DNA of 9,424 bases from Sva-07 sp031430875 (GTDB taxonomy: Bacteria > Actinomycetota > Acidimicrobiia > Acidimicrobiales > Ilumatobacteraceae): assembly GCA_031430875.1 (NCBI GenBank), contig JANPCI010000258.1:1-9424 (forward strand), written 5' to 3'. Below are positions 1 through 5,420 of this stretch, in pieces. A program made the translations under genes and the position numbers. Each line of letters begins with the position of its first letter. Within the stretch, counting starts at the first letter, position 1. Below the pieces are notes generated by a model. That model saw nothing but the letters and a program-made list of their open reading frames with translations. It made no database searches and was not told the DNA's origin.

Positions 1-1
1 C

Positions 2-115
2 GGCTGGCGCCACACGATCGTCCGCGGCCACGAGACATACCACGACGGCGTCGCCACCGACGCACTTCCCGGTCGCCTCATCCGCGGCGCCCAACCCGCA
101 CCGACAGGAGCGTGA
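2..115 (+). CDS. Cyclic amidohydrolase (dihydroorotase/allantoinase/hydantoinase type), C-terminal fragment
   Basis: The window opens inside a reading frame whose last 37 codons are visible, ending in TGA at 113-115. The fragment contains the segment TIVRGHETYHDG followed about ten residues later by PGRLIRG. This is the usual C-terminal end of the dihydroorotase/allantoinase/hydantoinase branch of the amidohydrolase superfamily: the strand returning to the small beta-sandwich with the pattern TIVRG-x-x-x-x-x-DG, then GR-x-[IL]-R. These zinc enzymes open cyclic amide rings such as dihydroorotate, allantoin, hydantoins or dihydropyrimidines. The metal-binding residues lie outside the window, so the substrate cannot be judged. 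The stop overlaps the first possible GTG of the next gene, and an AGGAG lies within the last codons, so the two genes are very likely co-transcribed. The family call is from the tail only and is moderately secure; no gene symbol is justified. Confidence 0.6.
   Translation, partial: GWRHTIVRGHETYHDGVATDALPGRLIRGAQPAPTGA
106..110 (+). promoter_or_regulatory. Shine-Dalgarno site deciding the dioxygenase start
   Basis: AGGAG lies inside the last codons of the upstream amidohydrolase. It is 7 nt from the GTG at 118 but only 1 nt from the GTG at 112, so it supports initiation at 118. Confidence 0.55.
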
Positions 116-117
116 CA

Positions 118-1179
118 GTGAGCACCATCGAATCCAGTCCCTTGCCGACAGCCGACGACGTGATCGAGTTGGAACCCCACGCCAACTGGCGCGCTGGCGA
201 CATCGGTGACGTGGAGGAGTGGACGCTCCGCCTGTCCGATGCCGACCACGCTGAGCTCGACGCAGCGCTCACCCACGCGCGCGGCGTCGCCGACGACGTG
301 CTCGACGTCACCATCGACGACTTTCCGCTGCCGACACTGGCGCCACGACTCGACGACGTGGTGAAGGAACTGGTCAGCGGCCGTGGCTTCGCCCGAATCG
401 CGGCGCTCGACGTGGACACGCTCGGCGCCGAGGATGCCTCATGGATGTACTGGGGCATTGGCATGCACCTCGGCGAGCCCTGGCCGCAGAACGCAAAGGG
501 ACACCTCCTCGGCGATGTCACGGATCAGGGCAAGGCACCGGATGATCCCACTGCACGTGGCAACGAGATCGGCGGTCACCCACTCGACTTCCACAGCGAC
601 GGTTCCGATCTCGTCGGGCTGTTGTGTCTCGACGCCGGCGTGGGCGGTGGGGAAAGCCTTGTTGCCAACGCACTCGCGGCGCACAACGAACTGGTGCGGA
701 CCCGCCCAGACCTCGCCGCGGTGTTGTATCAACCGCTTCCCTACGACTTCCGGGGCGAGCAACGAGAAGGCAGCCGGCCGTTCTACGAGATGCCGGCGTT
801 CACGCGTCACACCGGGCCGAGCGGCGATCGCCTCTTCGTGCGATACATCCGCCCGTTCATACGTGCGTCGCAACGTCACGTCGACGCGCCACGGCTGAGT
901 GCCAAGCAGATCGAGGCGATGGACGCCTACGACGCGCTCGTGAACGATCCGAACAACCGGGTCGAGATGGCGCTGCGACCGGGCGAGATGCAGTTCGTCA
1001 ACAACTACCACGTCCTGCACGGCCGCCGCTCGTACGTCGACGACCGCGCCAACGGTCACGTGCGTTGGCTCAAGCGCCTCTGGTTGGCGACCGATGTGCT
1101 TGCTCCTGATGATCGGCCTGAGCGGTTCCAGCGCGTCGGAGCGATGGGCCACTGGGGCGAACGTCGCACGAAAGCGTGA
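118..1179 (+). CDS. TauD/TfdA-family Fe(II)/2-oxoglutarate-dependent dioxygenase
   Basis: This is a non-haem iron oxygenase that would couple 2-oxoglutarate decarboxylation to hydroxylation of an unknown substrate. Numbering from the GTG at 118 (353 aa), the facial triad is visible: H159-x-D161 in the segment LDFHSDGSD and the distal H301 in NNYHVLHGRR. R320 in RWLKRLWL is placed where the family binds the 2-oxoglutarate carboxylate. The segment GEPWPQNAKGHLLGDV near residues 120-135 and GGES near 178-181 are also typical of this branch. Length is somewhat above classic TauD (about 280-300 aa) because of an N-terminal extension of roughly 90 residues. There are two candidate GTG starts, at 112 and 118; the second is preferred because of SD spacing. 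The stop overlaps the start of the following aminotransferase by four bases (GTGA). The context suggests a pathway enzyme for a nitrogen compound, not a sulfonate specialist; the true substrate cannot be read from sequence. Confidence 0.88.
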   Translation: MSTIESSPLPTADDVIELEPHANWRAGDIGDVEEWTLRLSDADHAELDAALTHARGVADDVLDVTIDDFPLPTLAPRLDDVVKELVSGRGFARIAALDVDTLGAEDASWMYWGIGMHLGEPWPQNAKGHLLGDVTDQGKAPDDPTARGNEIGGHPLDFHSDGSDLVGLLCLDAGVGGGESLVANALAAHNELVRTRPDLAAVLYQPLPYDFRGEQREGSRPFYEMPAFTRHTGPSGDRLFVRYIRPFIRASQRHVDAPRLSAKQIEAMDAYDALVNDPNNRVEMALRPGEMQFVNNYHVLHGRRSYVDDRANGHVRWLKRLWLATDVLAPDDRPERFQRVGAMGHWGERRTKA

Positions 1180-2492
1180 CCGTGGCGGGCGTGTCGGAAC
1201 TCGATCGGGCCGTGACTGCAGCGAGGGATGGGTACGCGCGTTCGCGGCCGCAAAGCGCTGATCTTGCAGCGCGCGCGTCGGTAGTCCTCCCCGGCGGCAA
1301 CACGCGGTCGGTGCTGCACTTCGATCCGTTCCCGTTTCGTGTCGCCTCGGCCGAGGGCAAGTTCCTGATCGACGTCGACGGCCATCGTTACGTCGACCTG
1401 CTCGGCAACTACACCGCCGGCCTGCTCGGCCATTCGCCTGGTCCGGTGCGGGCAGCGGTTCATGCCGCGATCGACAACGGATGGGCACTCGGCGCCGTGC
1501 ATCCGAACGAGATCCGCTTCGCCGAGTTGCTCGTAGCCAGGTTCCCGTCGATCGAACAGGTCCGATTCACGAACTCCGGTACCGAGGCCAACCTCATGGC
1601 CCTGGCGCTCGCACTCCACCACACGCAACGCACGAAGGTCTTGGTGTTCGACGGCGGCTACCACGGCGGCGTCATCACCTTCGCCGGGCACCGCGAAGTG
1701 AACGTGCCGCACGAGTGGGTGACGGCGACCTACAACGACATCGACGGAATCGGTCGCGTGTTCGGCGAAGTCGGCCCCGAGTTGGCCGCCGTTCTCGTGG
1801 AGCCGCTCCAGGGTTCGGCCGGCTGTATCCCTGCGGATCCGGAGTTCCTGCGCGCCGTGCGGCGCGAGTGCGATCGTTCGGGCGCGCTGCTCATCTTCGA
1901 CGAGGTGATGACCTCGCGGCTGTCGCCCGGTGGCGCCCAGTCCATCCTCGACGTGTTGCCGGATCTCACGACACTCGGCAAGTACCTGGCCGGCGGGTTC
2001 TCGTTCGGGGCCTTCGGCGGGCGGCGCGAGCTGATGGCCGCATTCGATTCGACGACCGGGGGACCCCTCGGCCACGCCGGCACGTTCAACAACAACGTGG
2101 TCTCGATGGCCGCAGGAATCGCCACGCTCACCGAGGTGCTGACCCCCGAGATCCTTGCCGCCACGAACGCCCGTGGGGAGTGGCTGCGTGAGAGCCTCGA
2201 CGCCACGTTCAGCCGCCACGGCTTACCGATGTGCGTGACCGGATCGGGATCGCTGATGAACATCCACGCCACGGGCGGGCCGGTGACGTCGGTGGACGAT
2301 CTGCGCAGCTCCAACGATGCCTGGAAAGAGCTGCTGTTCTTCGCCGCGCTCAACGAAGGTTTCTTCATCGCCCGGCGAGGCTTCATCGCGCTGTCGATCG
2401 AGATCACCGACGACGACGTCGAGACGTTCGTCGCTTTCGTCGACCGGTGGTCGGCTGGAGCTAGAGCTCTTCGAGAATCTGCTTGCGCTTGA
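1176..2492 (+). CDS. Class III PLP-dependent aminotransferase, glutamate-1-semialdehyde aminomutase-like
   Basis: This is a fold-type I PLP enzyme of about 438 residues, the normal length for the family. Visible landmarks are LPGGNTRSV near the N-terminus, the phosphate-cup segment FTNSGTEANLMALALAL, YHG in DGGYHGG, D242 in LLIFDEVMT (pairs with the pyridine nitrogen), K269 in TTLGKYLAGG (Schiff-base lysine) and GTFNNNVVSMAAG (threonine contacting PLP phosphate from the partner subunit). The last motif and the company of a dioxygenase and an amidohydrolase argue against a housekeeping tetrapyrrole HemL; amine, beta-amino-acid or other amino-group transfer is more likely, but this is inference. 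The start is the GTG overlapping the previous stop (GTGA, translational coupling). GTG codons at 1182 and 1191 are alternatives, and no strong SD is seen. The 3' end overlaps the convergent PH-domain gene by 32 bases. Confidence 0.88.
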   Translation: MTVAGVSELDRAVTAARDGYARSRPQSADLAARASVVLPGGNTRSVLHFDPFPFRVASAEGKFLIDVDGHRYVDLLGNYTAGLLGHSPGPVRAAVHAAIDNGWALGAVHPNEIRFAELLVARFPSIEQVRFTNSGTEANLMALALALHHTQRTKVLVFDGGYHGGVITFAGHREVNVPHEWVTATYNDIDGIGRVFGEVGPELAAVLVEPLQGSAGCIPADPEFLRAVRRECDRSGALLIFDEVMTSRLSPGGAQSILDVLPDLTTLGKYLAGGFSFGAFGGRRELMAAFDSTTGGPLGHAGTFNNNVVSMAAGIATLTEVLTPEILAATNARGEWLRESLDATFSRHGLPMCVTGSGSLMNIHATGGPVTSVDDLRSSNDAWKELLFFAALNEGFFIARRGFIALSIEITDDDVETFVAFVDRWSAGARALRESACA

Positions 2493-3129
2493 CGTCGTAC
2501 TCGGCGTCGTTCACCAAGCCCTGCGTGCGGAGCTCGTCGAGCGCCTTGAGTCGTTCCTGTGCTGACGGGCCGGCTACAGCCGCGGGCGGCGGGGGAACGT
2601 GCTGCTGCATGGCCTTGGCCAACGACGCCGCGTCGCGATCCGAATCACGCTGCTCGTCAACTTCCACCTGCTGGAAGATCAGTGAGCGGACCTTCTCGGG
2701 GTCGGGGATATTTTCGAAGACCGAGTTCCCGGCCTCGCCGGCGGATTCGATCGTCACGATGCCGTTGTTCAGGGCGCGGGCGATGAACGACTGGGTGAAG
2801 TTGACGTTGTTGACCCGGTTCAGCGGAATCGACACGCCCCGACGCTGGATGATCCCGCTCTGATACGCCACCCGCTGATCGGTGATCGCGAACCGTGTGG
2901 TCTTCCATCCGATGAATGCATAGATCGTCGAGACAACGACAACGACGAACACCGCAACAGTGAGCCAGCCCAGCGCGTCGTTCAGCCACCCATCCTCCAA
3001 CACGACCATCAAGAACAGCAGCGCCACCAGACCGACCGAAGCGGCCACCTCCTTCCAGAAGTACCACCAGTGCGGGTTCGCATACAGAATCATGTTCTCG
3101 CCGGGCATCAATTCGATTGTGTTCGCCAT
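2461..3129 (-). CDS. Membrane-anchored bacterial PH-domain (DUF304-type) protein with C-terminal SHOCT motif
   Basis: The protein is 222 residues. It has an N-terminal cytoplasmic lead, two hydrophobic helices at about 28-45 and 53-73, then a bacterial PH (bPH_2/DUF304, YdbS/YdbT-like) domain at about 74-155. That domain shows TTRFAITDQRVAYQSGIIQRR, read here as two overlapping blocks (TTRFAITDQRV and AYQSGIIQRR), then IPLNRVNNVNF and the IESAGEAG strand. A charged linker (about 157-188, with a PPPP stretch) leads to a SHOCT-like helical pair at 189-222 (QERLKALDELRTQGLV, then NDAEYDVKRKQILEEL), which is commonly found at the ends of such proteins and thought to mediate oligomerisation. Function is unknown; envelope homeostasis is the usual guess. 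There is no SD. A TACGAT hexamer 7 nt upstream of ATG suggests a leaderless transcript. It is divergent from trmB and convergent, with overlap, to the aminotransferase. Confidence 0.85.
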   Translation of the reverse strand: MANTIELMPGENMILYANPHWWYFWKEVAASVGLVALLFLMVVLEDGWLNDALGWLTVAVFVVVVVSTIYAFIGWKTTRFAITDQRVAYQSGIIQRRGVSIPLNRVNNVNFTQSFIARALNNGIVTIESAGEAGNSVFENIPDPEKVRSLIFQQVEVDEQRDSDRDAASLAKAMQQHVPPPPAAVAGPSAQERLKALDELRTQGLVNDAEYDVKRKQILEEL

Positions 3130-3136
3130 GGGCCCG

Positions 3137-3142
3137 ATCGTA
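3137..3142 (-). promoter_or_regulatory. Putative -10 hexamer (TACGAT) for the PH-domain gene, leaderless arrangement
   Basis: On the minus strand TACGAT lies 7 nt before the ATG at 3129, which would place transcription start at or next to the start codon. No Shine-Dalgarno-like sequence is present in between. No convincing -35 is seen. Confidence 0.35.
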
Positions 3143-3226
3143 GTACCAGTGCCCGCGGCGAGCAGAAGGTCGACAAACCGGCGCAGTCGATCATCACAAC
3201 CCGCTCAGTCACCGAACACCCGCCGA

Positions 3227-3232
3227 TAGTTT
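3227..3232 (+). promoter_or_regulatory. Putative -10 hexamer (TAGTTT) upstream of trmB
   Basis: TAGTTT fits TANNNT and would start transcription near 3239-3241, where an ATG opens a possible 8-codon leader reading frame ending on the trmB start. The only support is the motif, its position and the absence of a better candidate. Confidence 0.25.
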
Positions 3233-3240
3233 CCACGGTG

Positions 3241-3267
3241 ATGATCGTGCGCGACGGATGGCCGTGA
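3241..3267 (+). other. Possible 8-codon leader ORF overlapping the trmB start
   Basis: ATG at 3241 opens an 8-codon frame (MIVRDGWP) whose TGA at 3265-3267 shares its A with the ATG at 3267, an in-frame start for trmB. This TGATG junction is the classic geometry of translational coupling. The frame is in fact open further upstream without a stop, so chance is a real alternative. Confidence 0.25.
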
Positions 3268-3962
3268 TGAGCGAGGCGCGAACCATCCGCCGACCAGCGG
3301 CCTCGTTCAAAGTCCGCCGGCGCTCGCTGTCACCGAAGCGACAGGTGGAGTTCGACGAATGGATCGAGACGTGGGGGTTGTCGATCGATGGCCCCCTTCT
3401 CGATTGGTTGGAGGTGTTCGGACGCGCCGGCGACGTAGTCCTCGACATCGGGTTCGGCCACGGGGAATCGACCATTGAGATGGCCGCAGCACAACCTGAT
3501 GTCGACGTGATCGGCGTCGAGGTCCACACCCCCGGGGCAGTCACCGTGCTCGACGCGATCGAGCACCGGGGGCTGCACCAGATCCGAGTCGTCCACGGCG
3601 ACGCACTGCCGTTGCTCGACCGGGTGCCGGCGGAATCGCTCACCGGCATCCGTGTGTACTTCCCCGACCCGTGGACGAAGCGTCGCAACCACCATCGCCG
3701 ACTGATTCGGCCGGACATACTCGCCGCCCTGGTCGACCGTCTGCGGCCAGGTGGCTTCGTGCACCTCGCGACGGACATCGCCGACTATGCCGAATCGATG
3801 CAGTCGGTCTGCAACGCCGAACCCCGCCTCATCGGCGGTGTCATCGAGCGACCCGACTGGCGCCCCCTCACCCGCTTCGAACAACGAGGCCTCGACGCCG
3901 GGCGCCAACCCACCGACCTCATCTACACCCGTGTTACAGCTGGGGTCAGACCCCAGATGTAA
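3258..3962 (+). CDS. trmB: tRNA (guanine-N7-)-methyltransferase TrmB
   Basis: This SAM-dependent enzyme methylates guanosine at position 46 in the tRNA variable loop. All diagnostic parts are visible: SAM motif I DIGFGHGES at 63-71 after the hydrophobic strand VVL, GVEVH at 86-90 (acidic residue holding the ribose), HGDA at 113-116, and the TrmB signature VYFPDPWTKRRNHHRRL at 133-149. Further on are ATD at 171-173 and the C-terminal TRFEQRGL at 205-212 followed by DLIYTR at 220-225. At 234 aa the length is normal. The final nine residues after IYTR are encoded by a near-perfect inverted repeat that also supplies the TAA stop, so the natural C-terminus was probably altered by that element. Start: ATG at 3258 is used here. 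ATG at 3267, with GGATGG about 5 nt upstream, is equally plausible. It is a monocistronic-looking gene divergent from the PH-domain gene. Confidence 0.95.
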   Translation: MAVMSEARTIRRPAASFKVRRRSLSPKRQVEFDEWIETWGLSIDGPLLDWLEVFGRAGDVVLDIGFGHGESTIEMAAAQPDVDVIGVEVHTPGAVTVLDAIEHRGLHQIRVVHGDALPLLDRVPAESLTGIRVYFPDPWTKRRNHHRRLIRPDILAALVDRLRPGGFVHLATDIADYAESMQSVCNAEPRLIGGVIERPDWRPLTRFEQRGLDAGRQPTDLIYTRVTAGVRPQM

Positions 3963-3964
3963 CA
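3932..3964. repeat. REP-like inverted repeat at the trmB / MFS convergent junction, possible bidirectional terminator
   Basis: The left arm TGTTACAGCTGGGGT (3932-3946) and right arm ACCCCAGATGTAACA (3950-3964) pair at 14 of 15 positions around a 3-nt loop (CAG); the single mismatch is G3939/A3957. An alternative outer pairing exists between GTGTTAC at 3931-3937 and GTAACAC at 3971-3977. The element contains the trmB TAA stop (3960-3962) and ends 24 bases before the stop of the convergent MFS gene, so it could terminate both. There is no T-tract on either side, so a REP-type dispersed palindrome is as likely as a canonical intrinsic terminator. Confidence 0.7.
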
Positions 3965-3987
3965 GCCGACGTAACACCGACCGCGGG

Positions 3988-5241
3988 TCAGGCGGCTGCC
4001 GCAGCGGATGTCGGCCGCAGTTCGTCGAACGTGTCGATCTTGCGAAGTGATGGGAAGACAACGGCGAAGGTGGCGGCAACTGCAACGGTGATCAATCCGC
4101 CGCCAGCTATCGCCCACGGCACCCCGAACATCCGAGCGGCCACGCCGCTCTCGAATGCTCCGAGTTCGTTCGAGGCTCCGATGAACACCCCTTCGACTGC
4201 GCTCACCCGGCCGAGTTGGTCGTCGGGCGTGACGAGCGGAACGATCGATCCTCGGATGAACATCGACACCATGTCGGCCGCCGAGATCACGATCAATGCG
4301 ATGAACGCGACGGCGTAGTTCGTCGTCAACCCGAACACCATCGTGCCGAGCCCGAAAATCGCCACCACGATCAACAGCGTCGGGCCGACCCGTCGCCTGA
4401 CCGGGCGCACGGCGAGCCACAGCGCCATCACCGCGGCACCGATCCCGGGTGCCGCGCGCAGCCAGCCGTACGCGATGTCACCCACGCCGAGTTGCTCGCT
4501 TGCAACGGCCGGGATGAGGGCGATCGCTCCGCCGAAGAGCACGGCGAACAGATCAAGTGAGATCGTGCCGAGCACGACGGGCGTGTGGCGCACGAACCTC
4601 AGACCCTCCAACGCGGAATGCAGCGTCGGCCGGTCGGTGATCCGTTCTGGTTCGCGGGCGTAGACGATCATCAGGATCGGGATGATGGCGGCAAACTCGA
4701 GGACACCTGCGAGCGCGTAGGCCCAACTGGGGCCGACCGAGTAGAGAAAGCCGCCGATCACCGGGCCGACGATTGCGCTCGCTGTGAACGTGGCCGTCCA
4801 GAGTGCGACGACCTGCGGGAACAGCTCGGGTGGTGCCAGGAGCGGGGCGATCGAACGGCGCGACGGCCCGATCATGGCATCAGTGGTTCCAAAAAGGAAG
4901 GCGAGGAAGTACAACTGCCAGAGCGTTCCCGGCTCGACCACGCTGTACCAGACGAATCCAACAGCGCACACCGTGCGAGCAAAGAGGAACAGGGCGGTCA
5001 CGCGACGACGGTCGAATCGATCGGCGACCCAGCCGCTCACCAGCACCAGCAAGACCGCGGGAACGAATTGCGCCAGGCCGATGAAGGCAATGGACAGTGT
5101 GTCGCCCGAGATGTCGAACGCCTGTTTGAAGAGCACCGTGATGAGGATGTTCATCCCGACTGCGGCCAACGCCGTCGACAGCAGGTACCGCCGAACGGCG
5201 GGATACCGGAGCACGTCGCGGGCAGTGGACACCGCCGGCAC
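3988..5241 (-). CDS. Major facilitator superfamily exporter (EntS/MFS_3-like)
   Basis: This is a polytopic inner-membrane transporter, predicted to be a drug/siderophore-type exporter of the EntS/MFS_3 group. About 417 aa from the chosen start, with about twelve hydrophobic segments by eye. The loop 2-3 motif A is clear as GWVADRFDRRR at about residues 70-80, and GTTDAMIGPSRRSIAPLL and GPVIGGFLYSVGPSWAYAL are typical of this branch. The frame stays open upstream to an ATG at 5352. That version would begin with an arginine/serine/glutamate repeat translated from a 27-bp DNA tandem repeat, which is unlike MFS N-termini. GTG at 5241 is preferred because GGAG lies 7 nt upstream (5252-5249) and the protein then starts just before the first membrane helix. 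The C-terminus ends in a run of alanines. The gene is divergent from pirin. The substrate cannot be deduced. Confidence 0.87.
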   Translation of the reverse strand: MPAVSTARDVLRYPAVRRYLLSTALAAVGMNILITVLFKQAFDISGDTLSIAFIGLAQFVPAVLLVLVSGWVADRFDRRRVTALFLFARTVCAVGFVWYSVVEPGTLWQLYFLAFLFGTTDAMIGPSRRSIAPLLAPPELFPQVVALWTATFTASAIVGPVIGGFLYSVGPSWAYALAGVLEFAAIIPILMIVYAREPERITDRPTLHSALEGLRFVRHTPVVLGTISLDLFAVLFGGAIALIPAVASEQLGVGDIAYGWLRAAPGIGAAVMALWLAVRPVRRRVGPTLLIVVAIFGLGTMVFGLTTNYAVAFIALIVISAADMVSMFIRGSIVPLVTPDDQLGRVSAVEGVFIGASNELGAFESGVAARMFGVPWAIAGGGLITVAVAATFAVVFPSLRKIDTFDELRPTSAAAAA

Positions 5242-5248
5242 GCTAACG

Positions 5249-5252
5249 CTCC
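5249..5252 (-). promoter_or_regulatory. Shine-Dalgarno site deciding the MFS start
   Basis: On the minus strand GGAG sits 7 nt before the GTG at 5241, the standard spacing. It is the last of a series of GGAG motifs created by the adjacent tandem repeat. Confidence 0.5.
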
Positions 5253-5254
5253 GC

Positions 5255-5314
5255 TTCTCCGACCTTCCCGACCTCTCCGACTTCTCCGACCTTCCCGACC
5301 TCTCCGACCTCTCC
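5255..5314. repeat. Tandem repeat, 27-bp unit made of 9-bp subunits, in the MFS leader
   Basis: Two exact copies of a 27-bp unit (5255-5281 and 5282-5308) are followed by a 6-bp partial copy. Each unit consists of three related 9-mers, TTCTCCGAC, CTTCCCGAC and CTCTCCGAC. On the exporter's mRNA strand the tract is purine-rich and presents GGAG or GGAA every nine bases just ahead of the true Shine-Dalgarno. If translated from an upstream ATG it would give a repeating Glu-Arg-Ser/Gly-Arg-Ser peptide. Confidence 0.9.
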
Positions 5315-5330
5315 ATCCGAAAATTGCGGG

Positions 5331-5367
5331 GAAACGTGCACCTCGTGCACATATCCCTGCACGTTTC
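5331..5367. promoter_or_regulatory. Inverted repeat with 10-bp perfect arms between divergent MFS and pirin genes, candidate operator
   Basis: GAAACGTGCA (5331-5340) and TGCACGTTTC (5358-5367) are perfect reverse complements separated by 17 nt. The left arm also starts a pair of GTGCAC hexamers (5336-5341 and 5345-5350) three bases apart. Its location in the divergent promoter region and arm spacing of about 2.5 helical turns suit a dimeric regulator; an mRNA hairpin in the MFS leader is the alternative. Confidence 0.45.
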
Positions 5368-5377
5368 AGAGTGATTT

Positions 5378-5393
5378 CATTGCGGTCGCAATG
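5378..5393. promoter_or_regulatory. Palindrome CATTGCG-GT-CGCAATG upstream of pirin, candidate operator
   Basis: This is a perfect inverted repeat with 7-bp arms and a 2-nt centre. It sits 28 nt ahead of the pirin ATG, so bound protein would overlap the -35 zone of the putative pirin promoter and could repress or activate it. Confidence 0.4.
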
Positions 5394-5408
5394 TTTGGTG
5401 TCTCGCCG

Positions 5409-5414
5409 TAGACT
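5409..5414 (+). promoter_or_regulatory. Putative -10 hexamer (TAGACT) for pirin, leaderless arrangement
   Basis: TAGACT lies 6 nt before the pirin ATG with no SD-like sequence nearby, which predicts transcription starting at or beside the A of the ATG. Confidence 0.4.
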
Positions 5415-5420
5415 TGCGCC

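Noticed and set aside
439..1488. Minus-strand open frame (349 aa) antisense to the dioxygenase
   Set aside because: It is a shadow of the TauD-type gene, which has its complete iron-binding triad. The antisense protein has no recognisable motifs.
1056..2219. Long minus-strand open frame (387 aa) antisense to the aminotransferase
   Set aside because: It overlaps a well-recognised class III aminotransferase. The translation is low-complexity Arg/Glu/His-rich with no domain pattern, as expected for a shadow frame in high-GC DNA.
2452..2466. GAGCT-AG-AGCTC palindrome at the aminotransferase/PH-gene junction as a terminator
   Set aside because: The arms are 5 bp with a 2-nt centre, too tight to form a stable hairpin loop, and there is no T-tract.
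1176..2492. Calling the aminotransferase hemL
   Set aside because: Only general class III/GSAM-like motifs are seen, the context is a dioxygenase/amidohydrolase operon, and the GTFNNNV segment differs from what I expect for housekeeping HemL. The name would over-claim.
5255..5314. CRISPR array
   Set aside because: The repeats are directly tandem, with no unique spacers and internal 9-bp periodicity, so this is a simple tandem repeat.
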